Origin: Deinococcus sp. YIM 134068
GTDB taxonomy: Bacteria > Deinococcota > Deinococci > Deinococcales > Deinococcaceae
DNA: 64,000 bases
Assembly (NCBI RefSeq): GCF_036543075.1
Contig: NZ_JAZHPF010000004.1
Coordinates: 189,298-253,297 of the forward strand
Reading direction: 5' to 3'
In this document: positions 9,867 to 21,031 of the stretch, in pieces
How the letters are laid out: each line of letters opens with the position of its first letter
Numbering within the stretch: the first letter of the stretch is position 1
The notes under the pieces: model-generated
Databases searched by the model: none
The model's input: only the letters and a program-made list of their open reading frames with translations
What the model was told of the DNA's origin: nothing
Translations under genes and position numbers: made by a program

Positions 9867-11195
9867 CTACACCTTTGCCGTCGCCTCCACGTACTCGAAC
9901 CGTGCCCCCAGCGCCTCCAGATGCCCGAAGAAGCCGGGGTAGCTCTTGCGGATGTGGTGCGCGCCCGTGACGCGCAGGGGAGAGTCGGCCCGCAGCCCCA
10001 GCAGGGTGAGCAGCATGATCATCCGGTGGTCGCCGTGCCCGTCCGCCGTGACGCCGCCCGCCAGCCGGGATGTGCCCGTCACCGTGAGGCTGTCATGCGT
10101 CTCGCTCACCGTCAGGCCGAGGCGCTGCAACTCCCGCCGCGTGTCGCTGATGCGGTCGCACTCCTTGAGGCGCAGGGTCGCCACGTTCTCCCACGTCGTG
10201 ACGCCCTCGGCGGATGCGGCGGCGGCGGTCAGCGCCTGCACCGCGTCGGTGAAGCCGTCCCCGTCGCGCGTGACGGCGTGCAGGGGCCGCCCGCCGCGCA
10301 CCGTCACCCGGTCGCCCTCCCGCACGATGTCCGCGCCCATCTCGCGCAGCACGTCCACGGCCTCGCGCTCGCCCTGAAGGTCGTCCGCCCGCAGGTTCGT
10401 CACCGTCACCTCGCCGGGGAGGAGGGCCGCCGCCGTCAGAATCGCCGCGCTGCCGGGATAGTCACCGGGCACGAGGACGCGGCCCGCCCGGTACGTCTGC
10501 CCGCCGGGGATGGTGACGCGGCTCAGGTCCTCCGACGCGCTCGCCGTGACGCCAAAGGCCGCGAGCGTGTCGAGCGTCTGCCGCAGCGGGGCATGGCTCT
10601 TGATCTGACCCGTGAGCCGCAGGTCCAGCCCGTCTGGCAGCAGCGGCGCGAGGAACATCAGCGCGGAGGCGTACTGGCTGGAGCGTTCGGCGCTGATCTG
10701 GACCAAGCCACCGCGCACCGGGCCGCTGATCGTGATGGGAAGTCGCCCGTCCCGGCTCGTGACCCGAGCGCCTAACCGCTCCAGCGCCTCCAGCAAGTCG
10801 CCCTGCGGCCTGCGCCCCAGCGAGTCGGCGTAGTCGGTCACGAAGGTCGTGTCCGTGGTCAGCGCCGCCACACCCATCAGGAACCGGGCGACGGCACCCG
10901 CGTTGCCAGAGTTAAGGGTCACGCCCGCACGGGGACTCGCCCCGAAGCCGCGCACCACGGCGTCCTCCCCGACCCGCTCCACGCCCGCGCCCCAGTTGCG
11001 CAGGCAGCCCAGCATCGCCTCCGCGTCCTCGCTCGTCGCCACGCCGACCACGCGGGTCTCGCCCTCTGCCAGCGCCGCCGCGAGGAGGTAGCGGGTCGTG
11101 TAATTCTTGCTCGGCTGCGCCCGCAACTCGCCGCGCAACTCGCGGGCGGGGTGAACCAGGATGTCGAAACGCTCGGGCAGGCCGTCGGTGGTCAT
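9867..11195 (-). CDS. aroA: 3-phosphoshikimate 1-carboxyvinyltransferase (EPSP synthase)
   Basis: Transfers the enolpyruvyl group of PEP to shikimate-3-phosphate in aromatic amino acid synthesis. The 442-residue protein shows the usual landmarks: QPSKNYTTRYLLAAAL near the N-terminus, NSGNAGAVARFLMG (substrate loop), an ITISGPVRGG block, LKECDRISD and DHRMIMLL near the C-terminus. ATG 11195 is preceded by TAGCCT at seven bases, so it is probably leaderless. The gene is followed directly by a hairpin. Two other shikimate/chorismate-related steps are scattered in the window (only aroE is seen, at 25.6 kb), so no aro operon is present. Confidence 0.95.
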   Translation of the reverse strand: MTTDGLPERFDILVHPARELRGELRAQPSKNYTTRYLLAAALAEGETRVVGVATSEDAEAMLGCLRNWGAGVERVGEDAVVRGFGASPRAGVTLNSGNAGAVARFLMGVAALTTDTTFVTDYADSLGRRPQGDLLEALERLGARVTSRDGRLPITISGPVRGGLVQISAERSSQYASALMFLAPLLPDGLDLRLTGQIKSHAPLRQTLDTLAAFGVTASASEDLSRVTIPGGQTYRAGRVLVPGDYPGSAAILTAAALLPGEVTVTNLRADDLQGEREAVDVLREMGADIVREGDRVTVRGGRPLHAVTRDGDGFTDAVQALTAAAASAEGVTTWENVATLRLKECDRISDTRRELQRLGLTVSETHDSLTVTGTSRLAGGVTADGHGDHRMIMLLTLLGLRADSPLRVTGAHHIRKSYPGFFGHLEALGARFEYVEATAKV

Positions 11196-11202
11196 GAGGG
11201 GC

Positions 11203-11208
11203 AGGCTA
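11203..11208 (-). promoter_or_regulatory. -10 box of a leaderless promoter (aroA)
   Basis: TAGCCT on the minus strand, seven bases before ATG 11195. Confidence 0.5.
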
Positions 11209-11238
11209 GCGCCGTCCCGCCTGGGAGGAGGGCGGGCC

Positions 11239-11808
11239 TCAAGACAAGCCGTGCCGCTCCCGCATCTCCACGTTGAATGCCGCCGACCCGCCGCGTGGGA
11301 TGCTCAGCGTCTCCCACTCCTCACCCTGCAACGTCTTGACGAGAAAGACGAGTTGGTAGACGTGCCCGCTGTAGTGTGCGACCTGCCGCTGAATGGCCTC
11401 CAGAACCGTGTGGGCTTCGCCCCGGATCGTCAGCGTCCGGGTGAGATCGGCGGGTGCGAGGTGGTCCAGCGCCTCCAGAAACACCCTCCACCCGTCCTCC
11501 CACTCGGCCCACAGCTCCGGCAGGGTGAGATGAGCATCCCCGAACTCGGCGTCCCGGTCGCGCCCCAGTGTCTCGCCCTCCGCCCCTGCCACGTAGCCCG
11601 AGCGCAGGCCGCCCCAGCGTGAGCGCATGTTGCCCGCCAGATGCCGCACGAGGACCCCGGCGCTGTTCCCACCCGGCGACAGCACGGTGTCCACCTCGCC
11701 GTCTGTCAGTTGGGCGAGCGCCCCCTCCCCGAGCGCCTTCACGCCACGCATCCGCCCGCGCACGTCGGAGAGGTAGAGGTCGGCGAGGGTGGAGTCGGGA
11801 GGGGTCAT
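11239..11808 (-). CDS. DinB-like DUF1572 family protein
   Basis: The 189-residue four-helix-bundle protein belongs to the DinB/YfiT-like group and resembles DUF1572: VLVRHLAGNMRSRW followed by GRDRDAEF, and a late histidine in QVAHYSGHVYQLVFL. Conserved histidines (RHLAGN, VAHYSGH) fit a metal site as in DinB-type thiol transferases, but the reaction is unknown. ATG 11808 overlaps the stop of the upstream gene (ATGA), so it is the third gene of an operon beginning at 12984. Confidence 0.82.
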   Translation of the reverse strand: MTPPDSTLADLYLSDVRGRMRGVKALGEGALAQLTDGEVDTVLSPGGNSAGVLVRHLAGNMRSRWGGLRSGYVAGAEGETLGRDRDAEFGDAHLTLPELWAEWEDGWRVFLEALDHLAPADLTRTLTIRGEAHTVLEAIQRQVAHYSGHVYQLVFLVKTLQGEEWETLSIPRGGSAAFNVEMRERHGLS

Positions 11809-12689
11809 CGGTGGAGCGTACCCTCCTCGGGAGACTCGGCTGGACGGCCCGGCGGCTGATCGTCGTTCAGATTCGCCAACTCCTGCTCGCCTTCTGGAGT
11901 GGCCGCGTAGAGGCGACCCTCCCGCGCGTACACGAGTCGGCCCTGACGATCTATGTCCGCCCACGACGCACCTTGAAGACCGGGCTGGGGTTGGGGGCCG
12001 TGCCACACATACTCTTGGAGAAAGCCTGCAAGGCGCATTCGGCGTCCCAGAACACGAAGTTCGAGCTTCTTCTTTTGTAGGACCAGCGGGGGTTTGAACG
12101 TTTCCCAATTTCCTGTTTGTGGCATCTGCGAGACACGCCAACCTGTGCGCTTCATGGCTTCTAGCCAAATGACTTGTCGAGAACCTTGCGGGCTGAGGAC
12201 GACCCGCAGGTTCGGAGGCTGACGCAGAGAAACCATCTTGTCCGACAGCTTGAAGTCGTGGTGGAGCCAGAGCGTGCCGTTGTCCGCGAAGATTCCTCCT
12301 CCGCTGAAGCCATCGTTGGCATTCCATAAGCCAATGGCCTTGACCCTCGGCGGATGACAAACGGCGGTCCAGGCCCAAAAATTGTCGACTCCAAGCTCAG
12401 CCTCAGCCCGCTCCTGCCGCCGCTTGGACTCGTTGCGAGCGAGGTAGACGAGGTGCAGACCGTCCGGCGACAGGTCGCTCAGCAACTCGTATAACCGTCC
12501 CGTGAACCACGAACCGGGTATGAAGGTGTCCGTGCGCGTGTCCCACAGGTAGAGCCGCGTCCAGCGGGAGGGACCGCGCCGGAAGACGACCGCCGTGCTG
12601 GCCTCGCTCGCCAGCAACACCCAAATTCGCGCCGGAGCAGGCGGCGTGAGAGCGGGTCCCTTGACCTTCTGCATGGCCCATGCTGGCAC
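11805..12689 (-). CDS. Hypothetical protein, 294 aa, propeller-like motifs
   Basis: I do not recognise the family. The sequence alternates beta-strand blocks with Trp/Tyr-rich turns (RLYLWDTRTDTF, DLSPDGLHLVYLAR, DIDRQGRLVYAREGRLYA), which suggests a beta-propeller or WD40-like fold. There is no signal peptide; an alternative start is ATG 12674. GC is lower than in neighbouring core genes. It begins seven bases after the stop of the small membrane protein upstream and overlaps the DUF1572 gene by four bases, so the three are probably cotranscribed. Confidence 0.6.
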   Translation of the reverse strand: MPAWAMQKVKGPALTPPAPARIWVLLASEASTAVVFRRGPSRWTRLYLWDTRTDTFIPGSWFTGRLYELLSDLSPDGLHLVYLARNESKRRQERAEAELGVDNFWAWTAVCHPPRVKAIGLWNANDGFSGGGIFADNGTLWLHHDFKLSDKMVSLRQPPNLRVVLSPQGSRQVIWLEAMKRTGWRVSQMPQTGNWETFKPPLVLQKKKLELRVLGRRMRLAGFLQEYVWHGPQPQPGLQGASWADIDRQGRLVYAREGRLYAATPEGEQELANLNDDQPPGRPAESPEEGTLHR

Positions 12690-12696
12690 GAATCGT

Positions 12697-12984
12697 CTAC
12701 GGCGAGACGCGAAATACCCGGTTCCCCTCCAGCGTCAGCGTCGCCGTCAACTTCCCGTCCTCCAGCCCGACCACGCACCGCTCCACGGGTTCGGGCGGCA
12801 GACGGTTCAGGATTTCGGCGCAGTTCAGCCCTTCCTCCCCGCCCGGCGTCAGGTTCCGTTCCTGCGCTGCCCGCACCGCCTCCAGCCCGTACTCGCGCGC
12901 CGCGCGGCCCTGCCACGAGAAGACGGCGATCAGGATTCCGACAAAGGCGAGGAACCCCACGAGAATCCACACGAAGCTCCGCAT
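12697..12984 (-). CDS. Small membrane-anchored protein, 95 aa
   Basis: MRSFVWILVGFLAFVGILIA forms one N-terminal membrane anchor (residues 4-23), followed by a helical linker and a short extracytoplasmic domain with two cysteines (NCAEILNRL, ERCVVGLED) that could form a disulfide. The family is unknown. ATG 12984 has a TAGCCT box at seven bases and heads the three-gene operon that ends at 11239. It is divergent from carboxynorspermidine synthase. Confidence 0.65.
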   Translation of the reverse strand: MRSFVWILVGFLAFVGILIAVFSWQGRAAREYGLEAVRAAQERNLTPGGEEGLNCAEILNRLPPEPVERCVVGLEDGKLTATLTLEGNRVFRVSP

Positions 12985-12991
12985 GGGAGGC

Positions 12992-12997
12992 AGGCTA
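12992..12997 (-). promoter_or_regulatory. -10 box of a leaderless promoter (three-gene DUF1572 operon)
   Basis: TAGCCT on the minus strand, seven bases before ATG 12984. Confidence 0.5.
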
Positions 12998-13039
12998 GCG
13001 CGCGGGCCTCCGCCGGCGGGCCGGAGTGGGAACGCGGGG

Positions 13040-13045
13040 TACACT
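13040..13045 (+). promoter_or_regulatory. -10 box upstream of carboxynorspermidine synthase
   Basis: TACACT lies ten bases before ATG 13056 and no ribosome site intervenes, so the leader is at most a few bases. Confidence 0.5.
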
Positions 13046-13055
13046 GGCTCCCGAC

Positions 13056-14276
<1,221 letters not shown>

Positions 14277-14357
14277 CCGCCGGTACAGGGAGAGGGGGCG
14301 TGGCCGCGCGGGTCCGCCCTCTTCTCTCAATCCTGAGAGGAAGGCTCGGAACCACTT

Positions 14358-14490
14358 GTTTTTCTCCCTCTCCCCTTGCGGGAGAGGGCCGGGGAGAGGG
14401 GTGACGAGCACCGCTCGTCCTCCTGCCGGACGCTAAAAACTCCCCTTTTGCCCGATTCGCAGTTCACATCAAGCGTTTACGGGAGAGGGG
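14358..14490 (+). repeat. Copy R3 of the dispersed palindromic repeat
   Basis: Well preserved: TCCCTCTCCCCTTGCGGG with AGAGGGCCGGGGAGAGGGG, the central palindrome GACGAGCACCGCTCGTC, then TGCCGGACGCT and the tail TTCACATCAAGCGTTTAC. It aligns along nearly its whole length with the reverse complement of copy R5 at 50.4 kb. It fills the 271-base gap 14277-14547. Confidence 0.85.
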
Positions 14491-14547
14491 TGGCAGGCAA
14501 TGCCTGCCCTCTTTCGATTTCGAGGAAGTTCAACGAGGTTCCAACGC

Positions 14548-15564
<1,017 letters not shown>

Positions 15565-15570
15565 GGCGGG

Positions 15571-15576
15571 AGTATA
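15571..15576 (-). promoter_or_regulatory. -10 box of a leaderless promoter (DHH phosphoesterase)
   Basis: A perfect TATACT on the minus strand, six bases before ATG 15564. Confidence 0.6.
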
Positions 15577-15611
15577 GGTGGGGTGGGGCACCGTCGGCGG
15601 GACGATGGGGA

Positions 15612-15680
15612 TGCAGGAGGGCAAAGGCAGAGGGCAAAGGCAGACCACGCGCGCCCCTGCCCTCTGCCTTCTGCGACGTT
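15612..15680 (-). terminator. AGAGGGC/AAAGGC repeat block forming a 12-bp hairpin after pilT
   Basis: AAGGCAGAGGGC (15624-15635) pairs perfectly with GCCCTCTGCCTT (15659-15670). The left arm is a tandem of AGGGCAAAGGC units, the same short-repeat class as 3871-3940. It begins about 10-20 bases after the pilT stop on the minus strand and probably ends that operon. Confidence 0.6.
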
Positions 15681-15689
15681 CGCAGGACT

Positions 15690-16762
<1,073 letters not shown>

Positions 16763-16766
<4 letters not shown>

Positions 16767-17647
16767 GCGCCCGCTCCGGCGTCCGGTTCGGCGTCGGGCA
16801 GGAGGGGCAGGTTGTCGATGAGCCTCACGCCGAACATCCGGGCGGCCACGAGCACGCGGGTCATGGGGTCATTCTCCACACGTTCTCTTTCGGCCATGTC
16901 ACCGTCCACGACCGCGAGGTAGTCGAGCGTCAGCTCAGGCTCCCCCGCGAGCACGTCCAGCCCCACCTGACGCAGCCGCGCCGTGTCCCGCTCGCCGCCC
17001 ATCGCCGCCGTCTGCACCGCCCGCAGCGCCTTCGAAAGGACCGCCGCCCGCTCCCGCTGCCCCGCCGTGAGGTAGCTGTTGCGGCTGCTGAGCGCCAGCC
17101 CCGACGCCTCCCGCACGGTGGGCACGCCGACGACCTCCACAGGGACGTTGAGGTCCCGCACCATCCGGCGCACCACGGCGAGCTGCTGCCAGTCCTTCTC
17201 CCCGAAGTACGCCCGGTCTGGCCGCACGAGGTTCAGCAGCTTGAGCACCACCGTCGCCACCCCGTCGAAGTGGCCGGGCCGCAGGCTGCCCTCCAGCGGT
17301 TCCGACACGCCGCCCACGGAGACGTTCGTGGCGTAGCCGGGCGGGTACATCGTTCCCACGTCCGGGTGGAAGAGCAGGTCGGCCCCCGCCGCGCCCGCCA
17401 CGTGGAGGTCACGGCCCAGGTCGCGCGGGTAGCGGCCCAGGTCCTCCCGTGGGCCGAACTGCCGGGGATTGACAAAGACGCTGACCACCACGGTATCGCA
17501 CTCCGCCCGCGCCCGCTCCATCAGGGTGGCGTGGCCCTCGTGCAGATACCCCATCGTGGGGACGAGGCCGACGCGGCCCGCGTTCGCCAGCGCCGTACGC
17601 AGGTCCTCCGCCGTGGTCACGAGGCGGGGAGTGGTCGCCGGAGTCAA
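16763..17647 (-). CDS. panC: Pantoate--beta-alanine ligase
   Basis: Makes pantothenate from pantoate, beta-alanine and ATP in coenzyme A synthesis. The adenylate-forming signature VPTMGYLHEGH, the VFVNPRQFGP block, FGEKDWQQLAVVRRMV and LALSSRNSYL are all present. Two starts are possible: TTG 17647, which overlaps the upstream stop (TTGA) and has a G-rich ribosome-site-like run, or GTG 17620, where similarity to PanC begins. TTG is preferred because the overlap pattern matches the rest of the operon. The stop overlaps the pilT start. Confidence 0.93.
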
Positions 17648-18012
17648 TCGCGGCCCCCGTCCAGCCCCGACGCCCCCAGGATGAGGTCGAGAATCCACGA
17701 GATGAGCGCCAGCACGAGCGCCCCGATGATCGACGCCCCGAAGCTCGCCACGTCCAGCGCCGTCACGCCCGCCACCAGCCACAGCACCACGCCGTTCACC
17801 ACCAGCGTGAACAGGCCCAGCGTCAGCACGTTCACCGGCAGACTCAGGAGCAGCAGCACGGGTCGGATGAGGGCGTTGACCACCCCCAGCACGAGCGCGG
17901 CGAGCAGGACCGACCCCGCCCCCGCCCCCGGCGCGAAGGTGACACCCGTGTACACCCGCGTCACGAGGTACAGCGCCAGCGCATTCACGAGCAGTCGAAT
18001 GAGGAAGCCCAT
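17644..18012 (-). CDS. Phage holin family IV-like membrane protein (YvlD-like), 122 aa
   Basis: Four hydrophobic segments (about 4-20, 33-52, 56-80, 90-113) with little loop sequence and a short charged tail. This is the 'phage holin superfamily IV' type common in bacterial chromosomes and not a sign of prophage here, since no phage gene is nearby. First gene of the operon with panC and pilT, with TAATCT six bases before ATG 18012. Confidence 0.82.
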   Translation of the reverse strand: MGFLIRLLVNALALYLVTRVYTGVTFAPGAGAGSVLLAALVLGVVNALIRPVLLLLSLPVNVLTLGLFTLVVNGVVLWLVAGVTALDVASFGASIIGALVLALISWILDLILGASGLDGGRD

Positions 18013-18018
18013 GCGGGT

Positions 18019-18024
18019 AGATTA
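18019..18024 (-). promoter_or_regulatory. -10 box of a leaderless promoter (holin-like/panC/pilT operon)
   Basis: TAATCT on the minus strand, six bases before ATG 18012. It lies within the last codons of the upstream low-GC gene. Confidence 0.5.
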
Positions 18025-18540
18025 CTCCGTGAGCGATGGGAGTTGGCTGGGAGAAATCTGTCCCTGACATAAGAGGGACAGGTATGAGGACATCAGCCTC
18101 TCGTCGTAGTTTGCTGACTCTGACATAAACGGTGCGAAAGCCTCAAGAATGCCCTCCTCTTTTGAATTGATCATCTTCCAAATAAGGAGACTCTCAATCC
18201 TGCTGGCGCTCTCAAAGTTCACTCTCGAAATCTCCACAAACTCAAGGCTGCCATCAATTGACTCTGTACTAAAGGTGTAAGGTCGGTCCCCAAAATCAAT
18301 CGTGCGGTGCCTTACCTTGATTTCTGGGTAGGTTCTGCGGTATTGGAAATACTCGCCCAAGTCCTCAAGCATCCACTGACACCGAACCGTCTTGAACTTC
18401 TCTAATCCTAGAAGACGCTTTAACTGCTCCCTACTAATTCTGACTCCATCCAGGCCGCGCTGCCAGCATTGCAGAACGCAGAAGAGACCGACTATCCTAT
18501 GTTGCCTCCTGGCACCTTCACGAACATCTATTTGTTTCAC
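18022..18540 (-). CDS. Hypothetical low-GC protein, about 172 aa
   Basis: The sequence is visibly AT-richer than anything around it (roughly half GC by eye) and uses AAA, ATT and TTG codons that neighbours avoid, which suggests horizontal acquisition. The product is soluble, mainly helical and charged, with aromatic blocks such as LGEYFQYRRTYPEIKV and a C-terminal helix SYLSLLCQGQ. The family is not recognised. The start is uncertain: GTG 18540 lies nine bases after purB, while the frame is open to 18597 inside purB. It is probably read from the purB transcript. Confidence 0.5.
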   Translation of the reverse strand: MKQIDVREGARRQHRIVGLFCVLQCWQRGLDGVRISREQLKRLLGLEKFKTVRCQWMLEDLGEYFQYRRTYPEIKVRHRTIDFGDRPYTFSTESIDGSLEFVEISRVNFESASRIESLLIWKMINSKEEGILEAFAPFMSESANYDERLMSSYLSLLCQGQISPSQLPSLTE

Positions 18541-18548
18541 GGCATCTT

Positions 18549-19856
18549 TTATAACCCGAATCGCCCGTAAATCTCCCCCACGTGCCGCAGATACCACCCC
18601 AGGTCGAAGGCGTCGTCGAGTTCAGCCTCGCTCAAGGGGTTCTCCGAGTCACTCCTCAACAGGTCGCGCAGGCCCTCGCCCGTCTCCCAGCTCCTCAACG
18701 CGTGGCGCTGCACGAGGTCGTAGGCCGCCTCCCGGCTCATGCCCTTCTCGTCGATGAGGGCGTGGAGGACCCGCTGACTGAAGACCAGCCCGCCGAGGTC
18801 GTTCAGGTTCCGCAGCATCCGTTCGGGGAAGATCACGAGGCCCTCCAGCACGCCCGTCAGGCGGCGGGTGGCGTAGCTCGCCGCGCTCGTCGCGTCGGGG
18901 AGGATGACGCGTTCGGCGCTGGAGTGGCTGATGTCGCGCTCGTGCCACAGGGCGACGTTCTCCAGCCCGGTGACGAGGAAGCCGCGCAGCAACCGGGCGA
19001 AGCCGGTCACGTTCTCGGTCAGGATCGGATTCTTCTTGTGCGGCATGGACGAACTGCCCGTCTGCCCCTTGCCGAACGGTTCCATCGCCTCGCGCACCTC
19101 GGAACGCTGGAGGTGCCGGATTTCGACGGCGATCTTCTCCAGCGTCGTGCCGAGGATGGCGAGCGCACTCAGAACTTCCGCGTGGCGGTCGCGCGCGAGC
19201 GTCTGGTTGGTGACGGGCGCGGCCTGCCAGCCCCACGCGGCGGCGACCTCCTCCTCGATGCGCGGCGAGACGTGCGCGTAGGTGCCCACCGACCCGGAGA
19301 GCATGACGACCCGGACCCGGCCCCGCGCCGCCGCCAGCCGCTCCAGGTCGCGGTCGAGCGTCGCCATCCAGTTCAGGAACTTCAGGCCGAAGGTCATCGG
19401 CTCGGCGTGGATGCCGTGGGTGCGGCCCACCGTGGGCGTGTGCCGGTGCGCGACCGCCTGGGCACGGCAGACCTCCCGCAAGGCTCGCACGTCCGCCTCG
19501 ATCAGCCCCAGCGCCTCGTCCAGCAGCAGGTTCTGCGCCGTGTCCACCACGTCCGTACTCGTCAGCCCGTGGTGGATGAAGCGGGCCTCCTCGCCGTACC
19601 GCTCGGTCAGCGCGCGGGTGAAGGCCACGATGTCGTGTCGCGTGACCGCCTCGATCTCGGCGACCCGGACGGCGAAGGCGTCGTCGAGGGGGTCGGCCTC
19701 GGCGCGGGCGGTCAAAGCCCCGAAGGCGGAGGGCGGAACCTCGCCGTGGGCCGCCTGTGCCCCCATCGCGGCGAGTTCCACCCGCAGCCACGCGCGGTAC
19801 TTGCTCGCCTCGCTCCACAGCGCCTTCATCTCGGGGGTCAGGTAACGCTCGATCAC
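18549..19856 (-). CDS. purB: Adenylosuccinate lyase
   Basis: Cleaves SAICAR and adenylosuccinate, releasing fumarate, in purine synthesis. The 435-residue protein of the fumarase/aspartase superfamily has the HHGLTSTDVVDTA block, TVGRTHGIHAEPMTFG and the mobile-loop signature SSSMPHKKNP. GTG 19856 gives VIERYLTPEMKALWS, the usual N-terminus, and lies seven bases after TACGCT. It faces a broken TPR gene; their start codons are only 41 bases apart. Confidence 0.95.
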   Translation of the reverse strand: MIERYLTPEMKALWSEASKYRAWLRVELAAMGAQAAHGEVPPSAFGALTARAEADPLDDAFAVRVAEIEAVTRHDIVAFTRALTERYGEEARFIHHGLTSTDVVDTAQNLLLDEALGLIEADVRALREVCRAQAVAHRHTPTVGRTHGIHAEPMTFGLKFLNWMATLDRDLERLAAARGRVRVVMLSGSVGTYAHVSPRIEEEVAAAWGWQAAPVTNQTLARDRHAEVLSALAILGTTLEKIAVEIRHLQRSEVREAMEPFGKGQTGSSSMPHKKNPILTENVTGFARLLRGFLVTGLENVALWHERDISHSSAERVILPDATSAASYATRRLTGVLEGLVIFPERMLRNLNDLGGLVFSQRVLHALIDEKGMSREAAYDLVQRHALRSWETGEGLRDLLRSDSENPLSEAELDDAFDLGWYLRHVGEIYGRFGL

Positions 19857-19863
19857 GGCGGGC

Positions 19864-19869
19864 AGCGTA
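19864..19869 (-). promoter_or_regulatory. -10 box of a leaderless promoter (purB)
   Basis: TACGCT on the minus strand, seven bases before GTG 19856. Confidence 0.5.
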
Positions 19870-19885
19870 GCACCCGGCACGGGCC

Positions 19886-19891
19886 TATCCT
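19886..19891 (+). promoter_or_regulatory. -10 box of a leaderless promoter (broken TPR gene)
   Basis: TATCCT lies six bases before ATG 19898. It faces the purB promoter, with only 16 bases between the two -10 boxes. Confidence 0.5.
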
Positions 19892-19897
19892 CCGGTC

Positions 19898-20496
19898 ATG
19901 CTGGAACAGGTGTGGAAGGCCATCGACTAGGGCCGGAACACGGACGCGCGGTCGCTCTTGGAGGCCGACCCCGCCTTCTCGCTTCCAGTGCCGGGCAGAT
20001 GGCACTCGGATACGCGCTGGCCCACGATGGGCACTTCGACGCGGCGCGCGAGGTCTACGCCAGGCTGCGTGCTGTCCATGCGGGAGAACCGGGCGAACAC
20101 ATTTTCGTTCACCAACTCGGCATGGTCGAACGGCTGGCCGGGAACCACCGCGCGGCCCTGCGCCTGTTCACGGAGGAACGTGTCCTGATCGAAAGCCTGC
20201 CGGAGGCCGAACGCCCCTTCAAACGCGCGGTGAGCGGGTACGAGGTCGGCGTGAATCTTCTGGCTCTTGGAGACGTGGCGGCGGCGCGGGCAGTGTTGGC
20301 AGACGCGCTCGCCGATGCTGGGAGTGCCGACGATCCTATGACGCTCGGCTGTGTCCACCGGGCGTTGGGAGACCTCGCCGCGCGGGAGGGCGAGCTGGAC
20401 GCGACCCGCCGCGAGTACGACCTCGCGGGCGCAGCCTTTCTGAAGGCCGGGGACGAACGCGCCGCCGCCGAGGTTCAGGCCCGCTTGAGGACGTGA
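19898..20496 (+). pseudogene. TPR-like protein gene with a nonsense codon and a frameshift near its 5' end
   Basis: ATG 19898, six bases after TATCCT, reads MLEQVWKAID and then TAG (19928-19930). The same frame continues as GRNTDARSLLEADPAF, then similarity-like sequence moves to the next frame at about 19977 (LASSAGQMALGYALAHDGH...). Restoring CAG for TAG and one C near 19977 joins a single ~199-residue helical-repeat protein with TPR-like units (ALGYALAHDGHFDAAREVY, HRALGDLAAREGELDATRREY). The downstream frame is intact to 20496. Either a recent pseudogene or two sequencing errors; a shorter protein from an internal start cannot be excluded. Confidence 0.65.
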
Positions 20497-20511
20497 GGAA
20501 AAGCCCGCCCC

Positions 20512-20922
20512 TCACTCCACCCGCGTCTCCAGCGTGATCTCGCTGTTGAGGGTCGCCGCCACCGAGCAGTATTTCTCGTGGCTGAGGTGCGCGGCCTTGC
20601 TCAGCGCCTCTTCCGTCAGACCCTCGCCGCTGGCGATGTGGCGCACGACGATGCGGGTGTAGCGCTTCGGGGCCGTTTCCGCCCGCTCACCCTCCACCTC
20701 AATGCGGTAGGCAGTCAGGGGCGTGCGGCGTTTTTTCATAATTTCCACGATGTCGTAGGCGGTGCAGGAGGCCAGCGCCCCCAGCAGCGCCTCCATCGGG
20801 GAGACGCCCACCTTGAGGGGGCTGTTGTCGATGAGGAGCTGGTGCCCGCTCGCGCTGACGCCGACGTAGCGTTGCTCGCCGAGCCAGGTGACGTGCATGG
20901 TCTTCTTGTCGGGGGCGGTCAT
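20512..20922 (-). CDS. OsmC/Ohr family protein
   Basis: Thiol-dependent peroxidase family of small cytosolic dimers acting on organic hydroperoxides. The 136-residue protein has the two expected cysteines, in LASCTAYDIVEIMKKRR and HEKYCSVAATL, and the SPMEALLGAL turn before the first. It is closer in layout to the YhfA/OsmC branch than to Ohr. ATG 20922 lies six bases after TACCCT, so it is probably leaderless. It would fit oxidative-stress tolerance, which is an inference from the family. Confidence 0.88.
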   Translation of the reverse strand: MTAPDKKTMHVTWLGEQRYVGVSASGHQLLIDNSPLKVGVSPMEALLGALASCTAYDIVEIMKKRRTPLTAYRIEVEGERAETAPKRYTRIVVRHIASGEGLTEEALSKAAHLSHEKYCSVAATLNSEITLETRVE

Positions 20923-20928
20923 GGGGGC

Positions 20929-20934
20929 AGGGTA
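20929..20934 (-). promoter_or_regulatory. -10 box of a leaderless promoter (OsmC gene)
   Basis: TACCCT on the minus strand, six bases before ATG 20922. Confidence 0.5.
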
Positions 20935-20997
20935 GCGTGTGGGGGAAGGGATGAGGAATGAGGGATGAGGAAGGGATGGCAGGCTCCCGGTCTTTTC

Positions 20998-21031
20998 CTG
21001 GCGACTGGCGACTGGAGGCTGGCGACTCCTC
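20998..21031. repeat. CTGGCGA tandem heptads abutting the hybrid kinase stop codon
   Basis: Units CTGGCGA, CTGGCGA, CTGGAGG, CTGGCGA run into the stop codon at 21030-21032. GATGAGGAATGAGG-type repeats precede it at 20950-20976. Confidence 0.75.

Noticed and set aside
17644..18012. Prophage signal from the 'phage holin' family match
   Set aside because: This four-segment family is common on bacterial chromosomes and no lysis, capsid or integrase gene is nearby.
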